Below the pieces are notes generated by a model that saw only the letters and a list, made by a program, of their open reading frames with translations, had not been told where the DNA came from and made no database searches. 64,000 nt of DNA from Maribacter sp044594925 (GTDB taxonomy: Bacteria; Bacteroidota; Bacteroidia; Flavobacteriales; Flavobacteriaceae): positions 3,782,001 through 3,846,000 of the forward strand of contig NZ_CP138991.1 of the NCBI RefSeq assembly GCF_044594925.1, given 5' to 3'. Below, one piece after another: positions 16,438 to 26,007 of this stretch; the first letter of the stretch is position 1; each line of letters begins with the position of its first letter. Both the position numbers and the translations under genes were made by a program.

Positions 16438-18169
16438 TTCCATTCAATTTATAAATGAAAAATGGCTGTGGTTCTCCATAGTGTTGGCATTTATTTTGGT
16501 GCTACTTTTTATTTGGAAGGAATGGAAGGGTAGTTTTAATCGTAATTTTTATATCAATAGCGTAGTGGCTCTTATTGGACTTACGGCACTGCTATTTATG
16601 TTTCTTGGACCCACTTGGACAAAGGAAGTACAGGGAAAAGCAGTACTACTTACTCAGGGTTTTAGTCAGGTGCGGTTAGATAGTCTTAAAAAACAAGATC
16701 AATTCATCAAAGAAATAAACTATGTTCCCGGTGAAAACCTAAAGGAAAGGCTGGTATCCATTAATGAGTTAGTTGTTTTAGGACATGGAGTGGCTGTATT
16801 TGATTATTGGCAACTAGAGGAAACTGCTGTAAACTATCTTAAAGGGGAACTCCCTAGTGGTATTGTACGGATAAACTATCCATCGGAAAGTAGAGTTGGG
16901 ACAGAATTAACCATTCAAGGAGTCTACAATAGGCCAACTGCAGGAACTAAATTGTGTTTACAAGGATCGGGAGGAAAAGTTCTTGATTCTGTTATCTTAA
17001 AAAGTGATAACAGGCAGGGGTTTTCCTTAAATACTATAGTAAAGACCGAAGGGAAATTTGTGTATCAGCTTGTAGAAATGGATAGTGTAAATAAGGTTAT
17101 TAGTACAAATCCGTTGCCTTTGGTAGTTGAGGATATAGCCGTATTAAAAGTGCTCATCGTAAATCAGTTTCCATCTTTTGAGACGAAATACCTAAAAAAT
17201 TACCTATCGGAGGAGGGACATGAATTGGTAGTAAGAAGTAAGATTACCAGTGGTAAGTATAAATTTGAGTATTTCAACACAATACGCCAACCAATCTATA
17301 GGTTTACAGAAAAGTCACTGGCTTTCTTCGATGTTTTAATCTTGGACACAGAGACTTTTATGGGGCTATCTAGGAATACCTTGGAAAGCCTTGAAAAAAG
17401 TGTAAAAGAAGAGGGGTTGGGGGTTTTTGTGCAACCGAACAGAAGGTTGTTTAGGTTCAAGAATAGTCTTGTAAACTTCAATAGTGTTTCAGATGGTAAG
17501 GAGAAGTTGGTGCCCTCCGATTGGTCTAAAAATCCCATCGGCAAATATCCTTATCGGTTCAATGATGAAAGTTTAAAAGCATTGCTTATAGGAAATTATG
17601 CAAAACGTATAGTAATAGGGAAAGGTACTATTGGAACAAGTCTACTTAAAAATTCCTATGAATTGGTGTTGAAAGGTGAAAGCGATACATACAAAGAAAT
17701 TTGGTCATCCATACTTAGCCAGATTTCCAAGAAAGCGGAGTCAGCTGCTCTTTTTAATACGTCTAACGGATTTATTTTTAAAGATTTACCTTTTGAATTT
17801 TCGGTACAGACCCAAAAGCAGAGACCGCAACTACGACATGGTTCCGGTTACCTTATTCCCTTAATGAAAGATGCAACGCTACACGATAAATGGCAAGGAA
17901 CCATCTATCCACAAAAAAAAGGTTGGAACAGTTTAAACCTTAAGGTAGACACTGCAACTGTTGTAATGAATTATTACGTTATGGATACTGAACAATGGAA
18001 GCCACTAGTCGGCGCAAACACCGTAGTGGATAACACACGGTTTTTTGGAAAAGAAGAAAAGAAGAACCTTAGAAGAGAAAGTTATGCGGCGGTTTCAAGC
18101 TTTTGGTATTTTCTTCTATTTCTTAGTTGTATGGGTTATTTGTGGCTAGTACCAAAATTGTGGAATTGA
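16430..18169 (+). CDS. Membrane protein of Bat-type operon, GATase-like middle domain
   Basis: A 579-residue protein with two N-terminal membrane helices (about 12-30 and 42-60), an Ig-like stretch (about 140-230), a segment that looks like a class I amidotransferase-like fold (VLKVLIVNQFPSFETKYLKNYL, about 238-340, without a catalytic Cys) and a C-terminal helix. It overlaps the preceding gene by 8 nt and closes the operon. No recognised function. Such proteins accompany MoxR and BatA-like genes in Bacteroidota. Confidence 0.6.
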   Translation: MNNSIQFINEKWLWFSIVLAFILVLLFIWKEWKGSFNRNFYINSVVALIGLTALLFMFLGPTWTKEVQGKAVLLTQGFSQVRLDSLKKQDQFIKEINYVPGENLKERLVSINELVVLGHGVAVFDYWQLEETAVNYLKGELPSGIVRINYPSESRVGTELTIQGVYNRPTAGTKLCLQGSGGKVLDSVILKSDNRQGFSLNTIVKTEGKFVYQLVEMDSVNKVISTNPLPLVVEDIAVLKVLIVNQFPSFETKYLKNYLSEEGHELVVRSKITSGKYKFEYFNTIRQPIYRFTEKSLAFFDVLILDTETFMGLSRNTLESLEKSVKEEGLGVFVQPNRRLFRFKNSLVNFNSVSDGKEKLVPSDWSKNPIGKYPYRFNDESLKALLIGNYAKRIVIGKGTIGTSLLKNSYELVLKGESDTYKEIWSSILSQISKKAESAALFNTSNGFIFKDLPFEFSVQTQKQRPQLRHGSGYLIPLMKDATLHDKWQGTIYPQKKGWNSLNLKVDTATVVMNYYVMDTEQWKPLVGANTVVDNTRFFGKEEKKNLRRESYAAVSSFWYFLLFLSCMGYLWLVPKLWN

Positions 18170-18204
18170 TTTTATGTAATTGTGCATTGTTCTTTTCCCT
18201 TATA

Positions 18205-18212
18205 TACCTTTG
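18205..18212 (+). promoter_or_regulatory. -7 element TACCTTTG immediately before coaX
   Basis: A full TAnnTTTG match, with a TTG at 18180-18182 (22-nt spacing). It ends only 4 nt before the coaX ATG, so transcription would begin at or near the start codon. Confidence 0.55.
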
Positions 18213-18216
18213 TAAA

Positions 18217-18945
18217 ATGAATTTGATAATAGACCAAGGAAATACATTTATAAAATTCGCGGTTTTTCAAAAAGGAAAGCTACTATTTGATCAATCCTTT
18301 TTAGCGAAACAATTTGTTGAAAAGGTTAAGGAAATTTTTAAGAACTATCCAAAGATAAATCAGTCTATTGTTTCTACCGTGGGTGAACTGGATAATAAAG
18401 ATCTTGCAGTGCTTTCTTTGTTTTCTAAAGTACATGTTTTGTCGTTTAGGTCTAAAGTTCCATTTAAGAATAGCTATGCCACGCCACATACCTTAGGTAT
18501 AGACCGTATAGCGCTAGTGACGGCTGCCTATTACCATAATCCACATCGTAATACGCTCGTAATCGATGCAGGTACTTGTATTACTTATGATATCATTAAT
18601 GATTTTGATGAGTATTTGGGAGGTGCTATTTCGCCGGGGCTACAGATGCGATATAAAGCAATGCACGAACAGACGGCAAATCTACCTTTATTACAAAAAG
18701 AGGAGATTTTAGATTTTATCGGAAACGCTACGAATACCAGCATGCATAGTGGTGTTATCAATGGGCTTACGCAAGAAATTAACGGTATTGTTGCGCAATA
18801 TTCAGCTCGGTTTAAAGATTTAACAGTTATTTTAACAGGGGGTGATGCGCAATTTTTGTCTAAACGACTAAAAAATACCATCTTTGCGGATTCCAAATTC
18901 CTCTTGAAAGGACTTAATTATTTGCTGGAATACAACAAGCATTAG
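18217..18945 (+). CDS. coaX: Type III pantothenate kinase
   Basis: A 242-residue CoaX. It opens with the ATP-binding D-x-G-N-T motif (DQGNT, 6-10) and contains the pantothenate-binding block GIDRIAL and the second phosphate motif VIDAGTCITYD, then LGGAISPGLQMR. It phosphorylates pantothenate in the first step of CoA synthesis. The frame is open from 18127, but every family member starts at this M-N-L-I-I-D-Q position and a promoter box lies just before it, so the ATG at 18217 is chosen. The stop abuts the next gene's ATG. Confidence 0.95.
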   Translation: MNLIIDQGNTFIKFAVFQKGKLLFDQSFLAKQFVEKVKEIFKNYPKINQSIVSTVGELDNKDLAVLSLFSKVHVLSFRSKVPFKNSYATPHTLGIDRIALVTAAYYHNPHRNTLVIDAGTCITYDIINDFDEYLGGAISPGLQMRYKAMHEQTANLPLLQKEEILDFIGNATNTSMHSGVINGLTQEINGIVAQYSARFKDLTVILTGGDAQFLSKRLKNTIFADSKFLLKGLNYLLEYNKH

Positions 18946-20232
18946 ATGATCAAAAAAATTGTAATTGCAATTGTGTGCTTTGCCACGACTGGTTTGTACG
19001 CTCAAGATGGTACCGTTTCTCCTTACTCCGTTTTCGGCATAGGTGATTTAAGAACTACAAGTACGGTAGAAAATCAGATGATGGGAGGAATGGGTGTATT
19101 TACGGATAGCATTCACGTAAATCTTCAAAACCCGGCCGCATACGGTGAACTAGGTTTGGACCGGTTGGATAAAGTAGGTCTTGTTAATTACACGGTGGGT
19201 ATTTCAAACAAGCAAATAAGACTTAAAAGCTTTACCGAAGAGCAAAGTAGCTCCGTTACCAATGTAGATTATTTGGCACTTGGTTTTAGTTTGGGTAAAG
19301 GATTGGGTATGGGGTTTGGTATCATGCCATATTCTTCTGTAGGTTACAATTTGGTAGACCAAAGACAAAGTGGTTCGCAGCCCCTGACCAATATTTTTAG
19401 TGGTGAAGGGGGGCTCAATAGGGTTTATTATTCAGTAGGATATCAATTTATAAAGGATTTAAGTATTGGTTTCACGGCCAATTTTAACTACGGTACTTTA
19501 GAAAGTGAGCGCCTGCAACAAATAGAAGATGTGCAATTTGGTACTTTTGATAGAAGAACTTCTCAGGTAAATGGGTTTGATTTCAACTACGCCCTTAACT
19601 ATACACCTACTATAAAAGATAAATATACCTTACATGTATCTGCAAGGGTTAACACGCAAGGTAACCTAGTATCCAAGAACGATAGGCGTATCGGTTCTTT
19701 CTCAGTTGCCACTGGGGGTAATATAGAGGAGGTAAATGTTAACCTAGATGCGCAGAACCTTAGAAATACAGAATTAAAAATACCCACTACAACAACACTT
19801 GGTTTAGGATATGGGGAAAATCTAAAATGGTTTTTAGGGGCGGAGTATAGCTTTCAAGGTTTAAGTTCTTTTGAAAACTCATTTTTAGGGGTAGATAACA
19901 TAGCATATAATGACGCAAGCACATTTGCTTTTGGTGGATTTTATACTCCGGACCATAGCTCTTTTTCGAGCTATTTAAAACGGATTACATACCGCGCCGG
20001 ATTGCGTATGGACAATACAGGAATGGTGGTCAACGATGTAAACATAAATAACTTTGGCATAACTTTTGGGTTAGGACTACCACTGGGACGAAGTTATTCT
20101 AATCTTAACATTGGTTTTGAGGCCGGCAGGAGAGGAACAACAAGGGCAAATCTTATAGAAGAAAGCTATTTTAAAATTAATGTAGGACTTTCTTTAAATG
20201 ATTTCTGGTTTCAGAAGCGAAAAATAAATTAA
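18946..20232 (+). CDS. Outer-membrane beta-barrel protein of unknown function
   Basis: A 428-residue protein with a signal peptide (1-19, ending LYA) and an early SPYSVFGIGDL motif, then alternating strands with many Gly and aromatic residues, ending in a short strand (NDFWFQKRKIN). It looks like a FadL/OmpP1-like barrel. It is joined to coaX without a gap and precedes the TPR and lptC genes, a neighbourhood also known in other flavobacteria. The cargo is unknown. Confidence 0.7.
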   Translation: MIKKIVIAIVCFATTGLYAQDGTVSPYSVFGIGDLRTTSTVENQMMGGMGVFTDSIHVNLQNPAAYGELGLDRLDKVGLVNYTVGISNKQIRLKSFTEEQSSSVTNVDYLALGFSLGKGLGMGFGIMPYSSVGYNLVDQRQSGSQPLTNIFSGEGGLNRVYYSVGYQFIKDLSIGFTANFNYGTLESERLQQIEDVQFGTFDRRTSQVNGFDFNYALNYTPTIKDKYTLHVSARVNTQGNLVSKNDRRIGSFSVATGGNIEEVNVNLDAQNLRNTELKIPTTTTLGLGYGENLKWFLGAEYSFQGLSSFENSFLGVDNIAYNDASTFAFGGFYTPDHSSFSSYLKRITYRAGLRMDNTGMVVNDVNINNFGITFGLGLPLGRSYSNLNIGFEAGRRGTTRANLIEESYFKINVGLSLNDFWFQKRKIN

Positions 20233-20270
20233 TAAAAATTTAGTACATTAACCACTTTAAACTTAGTAAG

Positions 20271-21641
20271 ATGAAAATGAAACTTTACTTCACGGCAATT
20301 ATGTTCTTAGGGATGATGGGGGTAAGTAATGCACAGGCTCAAAACCCTGAGTGTATGACTAATCTGTCCATATTTTCGGAGCATGCAAAAGTCAAAAATT
20401 ATGATGCGGCATATGAACCTTTTAAAAAGGTTTATGAAACCTGTCCGCAACTTAATAATGCTATCTATGTATACGGAGAACGTATCTTGAAAGATAAAAT
20501 TAAAAAAGCTCCGGCTGGTGAAAAGGATGGTTATATCAAAGATTTGATGGGTCTTTATGATGATAAAATGAAATATTTCTCATCAAAGACCAACATGGCA
20601 GAAACCGAGATAGACAAAATATTGTTGCAATATGACAATAAAATGTTGGACGATGCTGGTGTTTATGCAGGTTTGAGTAAGCCTTTTACGGAGGACAAAG
20701 CAAACTTTAAAAACCCAAAAGCACTTTATCTTTATTTCTCTAGTCTGGTAGATTTGCACAATGCTGGTCAGAAAGAGCTTCAAGAGGTATTTGACGTTTA
20801 TGATGATGTCACTACGAAGATAGAGGAGGAAAATGATAAACTTACGGATAGGATTGCAAAACTTTTACCAAAAGAAGAGGAAGGAACATTGACTTCAAAA
20901 GAGAAAAGAAGGTTAAAGTCCTATAACTCTTATTCTGAAAATTATGGTAAGATTGCTGGAAGTATAGACTCTAAATTAGGTAAACTTGCCGATTGTGAGA
21001 ATTTAATTCCACTTTACGAAAAGAACTTTGAGAGTAGAAAGGGTGATGTTAAATGGGTTAAGAGTGCAGTTGGAAGAATGTTCAGTAAAGAATGTACTGA
21101 TGATCCATTATTTAAAACAATGGTTGAAGTACAAGCGGAGTTGGATCCATCGGCTGATGTTTATGTTTATTTAGGTTCTTTGAAATCTAAGAGTGGAGAT
21201 ACCAAAGGGGCAGTAGCAGATTTCAACAAGGCTTTGGAATTAGAGACCGATGCCAAAAAGAAATCAAATATTGCTTACAAAGTAGCTACTATCTATAGAA
21301 GAAGTAGCAAATCAACGGCAAGAAGTTACGCTCAAAAAGCAATTGATGCAAACGGTGCTAATGGAAAAGCTTATTTATTAATAGCTAGTTTATATGCCGG
21401 CAGTGCTAATGCTTGCGGAACTACGCCTTTTGAAAAGAGGGCAATTTACTGGAAAGCAGCTGATATGGCTAGCCGAGCCGGTCGCGTAGATCCTTCTTTA
21501 CGAGGTAGGGCAAGTCAGGCGGCAGCAAGTTATAATGCAAAAGCACCAAGTAAAGAAATGATATTCAGTTCAGGTATGGCTGGTAAAACAGTTACTTTTT
21601 CTTGCTGGGTAGGAGGAAGCATAAAAGTTCCTAATTTGTAA
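20271..21641 (+). CDS. Secreted TPR-repeat protein
   Basis: A 456-residue protein with a signal peptide (1-24, ending AQA) and TPR-like helical repeats in the N-terminal part (about 35-70) and again near 300-390 (YVYLGSLKSKSGDTKGAVADFNKALEL). The middle has a charged helical stretch (about 170-230). Several Cys in the periplasmic region could pair. It sits between the barrel protein and lptC, so it may help envelope assembly; this is inference from context. Confidence 0.7.
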   Translation: MKMKLYFTAIMFLGMMGVSNAQAQNPECMTNLSIFSEHAKVKNYDAAYEPFKKVYETCPQLNNAIYVYGERILKDKIKKAPAGEKDGYIKDLMGLYDDKMKYFSSKTNMAETEIDKILLQYDNKMLDDAGVYAGLSKPFTEDKANFKNPKALYLYFSSLVDLHNAGQKELQEVFDVYDDVTTKIEEENDKLTDRIAKLLPKEEEGTLTSKEKRRLKSYNSYSENYGKIAGSIDSKLGKLADCENLIPLYEKNFESRKGDVKWVKSAVGRMFSKECTDDPLFKTMVEVQAELDPSADVYVYLGSLKSKSGDTKGAVADFNKALELETDAKKKSNIAYKVATIYRRSSKSTARSYAQKAIDANGANGKAYLLIASLYAGSANACGTTPFEKRAIYWKAADMASRAGRVDPSLRGRASQAAASYNAKAPSKEMIFSSGMAGKTVTFSCWVGGSIKVPNL

Positions 21642-21642
21642 A

Positions 21643-22248
21643 ATGATAAAATATATCTTCGATATTTTTAGGGGCATTGCCATGGTTTCCATGGCAATGC
21701 TTTTTTTGTGTTGCCAAGATAACTATAAGCGCGTAGGGGAAGAGGCCCAGAAAGAAGTCTATCCGCAAGGCGTTGCCAAGAATTTCGAAGCAACCTACAC
21801 GGAAATTCCCGAAAAATTGGGAGCAGAGGATAATGGTTCGTCCAAAATAGTGGCGGTGCTATCCGGGCCAATTAGAAATGATTTCGAAAATTTATTATTT
21901 CCTTATCAAACTTTTCCAGAGGGCTTGCTCGTAGAAATTTTTAATGAAAAAAATGAAAAAACTACGATTGAGGCAGATTACGGGATATATTACGGAGCCA
22001 CTTCCGTTGTAGATTTACAGGGAAACGTACTAATTAAAAGTCATGATGGTAAAGAATTAGAAACACCACAATTGTATTATGATAGAGGTAACGAGTGGGC
22101 GTTTACCCAAGAAAAGTTTAAGTTTACCAATCCTGAAGATGGTACGGTAATGGATGGTGAGGGTATGGATATTAAAAAAGACCTTAGTTTTTTAAATGCA
22201 CACAAAACATACGGGCTTATGCTCATAAAAGAAAGTCAAGATGATTAA
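21643..22248 (+). CDS. lptC: LPS export protein LptC-like
   Basis: A 201-residue protein with one N-terminal membrane helix or lipoprotein-like signal (FLCCQ at about 22-26) and an LptC-type beta-jellyroll (about 60-190), including the YGIYYGATSVVDLQGNV and LYYDRGNEWAFTQEKFKF blocks. LptC passes LPS from the LptBFG exporter to the periplasmic bridge. It begins 1 nt after the TPR gene and overlaps the next start by 8 nt. Confidence 0.85.
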   Translation: MIKYIFDIFRGIAMVSMAMLFLCCQDNYKRVGEEAQKEVYPQGVAKNFEATYTEIPEKLGAEDNGSSKIVAVLSGPIRNDFENLLFPYQTFPEGLLVEIFNEKNEKTTIEADYGIYYGATSVVDLQGNVLIKSHDGKELETPQLYYDRGNEWAFTQEKFKFTNPEDGTVMDGEGMDIKKDLSFLNAHKTYGLMLIKESQDD

Positions 22249-22447
22249 GATTTTAAGATATACAGAGTATTTGTACATTATTGTTGCTGCATTTTCCGTT
22301 TATAGAATTTTTACGGATTGGAATACGGATAGGTCAATGGCCTATTTATTCCTGTTTTTTGCTGTTATTTCTACTGCGATGTTCTTTTTTAGAAGAATCT
22401 ATCGTAAAAAGTTCGAAAATAGACAAAACGATTCTAAAAACCAATAG
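22241..22447 (+). CDS. Small two-helix membrane protein
   Basis: A 68-residue protein with two hydrophobic segments (about 8-24 and 34-51) and a basic C-terminus. It overlaps both lptC (8 nt) and the CorC-type gene (1 nt), so it is translationally coupled. No family is recognised. Confidence 0.65.
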   Translation: MIKILRYTEYLYIIVAAFSVYRIFTDWNTDRSMAYLFLFFAVISTAMFFFRRIYRKKFENRQNDSKNQ

Positions 22448-23733
22448 TGGATAGTTCGGTACTTATTATCATAGTTTCCTTACTGTTTTCGGCCTTCTTT
22501 TCAGGCATGGAAATCGCTTTTTTTTCGGCCAACAAAATACATATTGAAATTGAAAAAAAGCAAGAAGGCTTTTTGGCGAAGGTATTGACTAGGCTTACAA
22601 AAAAACCTTCCAAATTTATCGCTACCATGCTTATCGGTAACAATGTAGCCTTGGTTATTTACGGGCTTTTTATGGGTGAGCTACTCATGGAGTGGTTTGC
22701 TGGAATTCCTATTTCAAATGCTTTTTTGAAAGCATTGGTAACGGATTTTAGTCTTCTTTCGCAAACCGTTATTTCTACGTTTGTGATACTGATTACCGCA
22801 GAATTCTTACCCAAAGTACTATTTCAGATTTATGCGAATAGCCTATTAAAACTACTTGCTATTCCCGCATACATATTTTACCTATTTTTTTCTTTGATTT
22901 CAGATTTTGTAATTACGGTTTCAGATTTCATTTTAAAGTATGTTTTTCGGACTCCCGGGGATGAGGTGCAGCTAGCGTTTAGTAAAATAGAACTTGGAGA
23001 TTATATCACCGAACAGATGGAAACCGTAAAGGAAGAAGATGAGGTGGATTCCGAAATTCAGATTTTTCAGAATGCCTTGGAGTTCTCCGCTGTAAAGGCC
23101 CGTGAGGTTATGGTGCCAAGAACCGAGATTATGGCGGTTGAGATGCACGAAACTCCCAGGAACCTGGCAAAGATTTTTACGGAGACCGGTTTTTCAAAGA
23201 TTTTGGTGTACAAGGAAACTGTGGATGACGTTATTGGGTATATTCACTCTTATGAACTGTTTAAAAAGCCAAAAACCATTAAAAGTATTTTGCTTCCAGT
23301 GGAGTTTGTGCCCGAAACAATGCTCATACAAGATATACTAAATACATTAATAAAGAAGCGAAAGAGTATTGCTGTAGTTTTAGATGAATACGGTGGCACA
23401 AGTGGTCTTATGACCGTTGAGGATATTGTTGAGGAACTGTTCGGAGAAATAGAGGATGAGCATGACAGTACTGATTTAAGGGAGGAACAAATAGACGAAT
23501 CGCACTTTCTGTTCTCCGCGAGATTAGAAGTAGATGCTATTAATGAAAATTATAAACTTAATCTACCCAATTCGGATGAGTACGAAACCTTGGGTGGACT
23601 TTTGGTGCATCAGGTAGGGGAAATACCTGAAAAGGACGTAGAGATTTTAATAGCTAATTTCAAGTTTACCATATTGGAAGTTTCTAATACTAAAATAGAT
23701 TTGGTTTCCATGGAAATTGTTGACGAAGATTAA
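22447..23733 (+). CDS. CNNM/CorC-family transporter-associated protein (DUF21-CBS-CorC)
   Basis: A 428-residue protein with a DUF21 membrane domain (about 1-180; four helices), a pair of CBS domains (about 205-330; MVPRTEIMAVE and GYIHSYEL blocks) and a CorC_HlyC domain at the C-terminus (DEYETLGGLLVHQVGEIPE). The start is GTG and shares its G with the stop of the previous gene. Relatives are called hemolysins or gliding-motility protein GldE-like; Mg or Co efflux is the best-supported role for the family. Confidence 0.88.
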   Translation: MDSSVLIIIVSLLFSAFFSGMEIAFFSANKIHIEIEKKQEGFLAKVLTRLTKKPSKFIATMLIGNNVALVIYGLFMGELLMEWFAGIPISNAFLKALVTDFSLLSQTVISTFVILITAEFLPKVLFQIYANSLLKLLAIPAYIFYLFFSLISDFVITVSDFILKYVFRTPGDEVQLAFSKIELGDYITEQMETVKEEDEVDSEIQIFQNALEFSAVKAREVMVPRTEIMAVEMHETPRNLAKIFTETGFSKILVYKETVDDVIGYIHSYELFKKPKTIKSILLPVEFVPETMLIQDILNTLIKKRKSIAVVLDEYGGTSGLMTVEDIVEELFGEIEDEHDSTDLREEQIDESHFLFSARLEVDAINENYKLNLPNSDEYETLGGLLVHQVGEIPEKDVEILIANFKFTILEVSNTKIDLVSMEIVDED

Positions 23734-23824
23734 TGCTTTTACAGCAATCATTACAAGTGTTTTAGTTTTTATTATTTCAATTAAAAATGGTAATTTCGCC
23801 AACTGATTTTAATTTTTCGATAGA

Positions 23825-25945
23825 ATGGCAGTTTTAGAAAATATAAGAAAACGAACTACGGTTTTAATACTCATTATCGGTCTTGCGCTCTTTGCATTCG
23901 TTATTTCTGGAGTTTTTACAAGTAGTAATTTTGGAGGAGGAGAAAAAGTAGGCTCTTCCGTAGCAGAAATAAATGGGAATGAACTTTCCATAGATGATTT
24001 TAGACAAAAGGTAGAGTCGGCTTCCAGAAGAGTTGGCCCAACGACTACTTCGTTACAAATTATGAATCAGGTTTGGGACAGGGAAGTTCGTGGTGCAATA
24101 CTCAGTGAGCAGTTCGAAGATTTGGGAATAGGTATTGAGCAAGATCAAATTGTTGACTTTTTGAGAACTACAGGTTACGCTCAGAATCCAGAGTTCCAAA
24201 ATGAAAACGGAATATTTGATCCGAACAGATTTAAGCAAACGGTAATGGATTGGAAAGTGAATAATCCTGCTCAATATGATGTATGGTTACAAACGGAGCA
24301 AGAAATTATTCAGCTGGCGAAAGAACAGAAATATTTCAATTTAGTGAAAGCCGGTATTGGTGCTACTTTAAAAGAAGGCGAATTAGATTATAAGTTGGCC
24401 AATGAAAAAATAGATTTAAAGTATGTTCGTGTACCTTATGCTTCAATCCCGGATAGTACGATAAGCGTTACTAAAAGTGAAATATCTACGTACGTTAGTA
24501 ATCATAAGGAAGATTTTAAACAAGATGCGGCAAGGGATATTCAATTCGTATATTTCGAAGAAAAACCTTCCGATTCGGATGATGTGGCGGTAAAACAGGA
24601 TTTAGCCAAATTATTAGATGACTCCGTAGAGTACAACTCAACAACGGATAGGAACGATACCATAAGAGGTTTCAGAACTACTTCTGATGTGGGTGCTTTC
24701 TTAGATCGTTATTCGGACACGAAATTCGATACCGTGTATCGTGCTAAGAAAAATCTTCCATCCAGTATAGCTGATACGCTCATGACTTTGAAAGTTGGTG
24801 AAATTTACGGTCCCTACAAGGAGCGTGGGTCTTATCAGATTTCTAAAATGATGGGTAGAAGGGCTAACGGTTCGGTTAAGTCTAGTCATATCCTCATAAC
24901 ATATGAAGGCGCAACTCGTGCTAATCCTGAAATTAAAAGAACCAAAGAAGAGGCGGAGAAAAAAGCAGAAGAGCTTTTGGTAGAGGCTAAAAAGTCTGGC
25001 GTAGTTTTTTCAGAATTGGCCCGTGATAATTCTGATGGTCCATCTGCTCCGCAAGGTGGTGATTTAGGCTACTTTCAAGAAGGAAGTTTAGCAACAGAAT
25101 TCAACGATTTTATTTTTTCTAACCCGGTTGGAACCATAGGATTGGTAGAAACGGATTTTGGTTTCCACGTTATCAGGGTAGATGATAAAGAAGACATCGT
25201 TCAATTAGCGACACTATCTAGAGAGATAGTTGCCTCAGAAGAGACTATCAATACCTTGTTCACCGATGCTACCAAATTTGAAATGGAAACTATAGCTGAC
25301 GAAAGTGGTTTCTCGGAATTGGCTAAAAAAGGGGAGTATTTGGTAAGACCTGTGAATAAAATAAAACAATTAGACGAAAATCTTCCTGGTTTAGGTTCGC
25401 AAAGAAATGTGGTACAATGGGCGTTCAATAGTGATACAGAAGTTGGAGACATTAAGCGTTTCAATATTAATAATGGCTATGCCGTAGTGCAATTGACGGG
25501 TAGTTATAAGGAAGGATTAATGGCACCAGAAGATGCTTCCGCTACAGTATTGCCTATAATTAGAAAAGAACGTAAAGCAGCACAAATAATGGCTGCCAAT
25601 GCTGGTAAAAGTATGGAGGCGATAGCAAAGGATAATAACGTTACGGTTTCAACTGCCTCAGCACTTAGTGTAAAAACCCCGACCATACCAGGAGCGGGAA
25701 GCGAGCCAGCAGTTGTAGGTACGGCTTACGGCATGGCGCAAGGAGAAACCTCAGAACTATTAGAAGGAAATTCAGGAGTTTTTATGGTAGAGGTTACCAA
25801 AAGAACAGAAGCTCCAAAGTTAGAGAACTACAGTACCTATGCAAATACATTAAAGAATAATGCGGCATCTAGAGTTAATACGGCAGTCTATAACGCTTTA
25901 AAAGAAGCTGCTGAAATAGAAGATAAGAGAGCTACTTTCTACTAG
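23825..25945 (+). CDS. PpiD/SurA-type periplasmic peptidyl-prolyl isomerase
   Basis: A 706-residue protein with one N-terminal membrane helix (about 13-31) and SurA_N-like region, followed by a parvulin domain (about 355-455: SSHILITYEG, SDGPSAPQGGDLGYFQEG, FGFHVIRV). The C-terminal region is a second, divergent chaperone domain. PpiD-like proteins are anchored in the inner membrane and help outer-membrane proteins fold. A strong convergent terminator follows. Confidence 0.9.
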   Translation: MAVLENIRKRTTVLILIIGLALFAFVISGVFTSSNFGGGEKVGSSVAEINGNELSIDDFRQKVESASRRVGPTTTSLQIMNQVWDREVRGAILSEQFEDLGIGIEQDQIVDFLRTTGYAQNPEFQNENGIFDPNRFKQTVMDWKVNNPAQYDVWLQTEQEIIQLAKEQKYFNLVKAGIGATLKEGELDYKLANEKIDLKYVRVPYASIPDSTISVTKSEISTYVSNHKEDFKQDAARDIQFVYFEEKPSDSDDVAVKQDLAKLLDDSVEYNSTTDRNDTIRGFRTTSDVGAFLDRYSDTKFDTVYRAKKNLPSSIADTLMTLKVGEIYGPYKERGSYQISKMMGRRANGSVKSSHILITYEGATRANPEIKRTKEEAEKKAEELLVEAKKSGVVFSELARDNSDGPSAPQGGDLGYFQEGSLATEFNDFIFSNPVGTIGLVETDFGFHVIRVDDKEDIVQLATLSREIVASEETINTLFTDATKFEMETIADESGFSELAKKGEYLVRPVNKIKQLDENLPGLGSQRNVVQWAFNSDTEVGDIKRFNINNGYAVVQLTGSYKEGLMAPEDASATVLPIIRKERKAAQIMAANAGKSMEAIAKDNNVTVSTASALSVKTPTIPGAGSEPAVVGTAYGMAQGETSELLEGNSGVFMVEVTKRTEAPKLENYSTYANTLKNNAASRVNTAVYNALKEAAEIEDKRATFY

Positions 25946-25962
25946 AAGTATCTTTTCTTTAC

Positions 25963-26007
25963 ATACTATAAAAAAAGTCTCCACTAAGGAGACTTTTTTT
26001 ATAGTAT
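25963..26007. terminator. Bidirectional terminator between ppiD and the GHMP kinase gene
   Basis: A near-perfect hairpin with arms GTCTCC/GGAGAC flanked by long A and T runs on both sides, so it can stop transcription from both converging genes. It contains the stop codon of the GHMP kinase gene. Confidence 0.9.

Noticed and set aside
18127..18216. Upstream extension of coaX
   Set aside because: It overlaps the preceding gene's end and lies before the promoter box; the family start is M-N-L-I-I-D.
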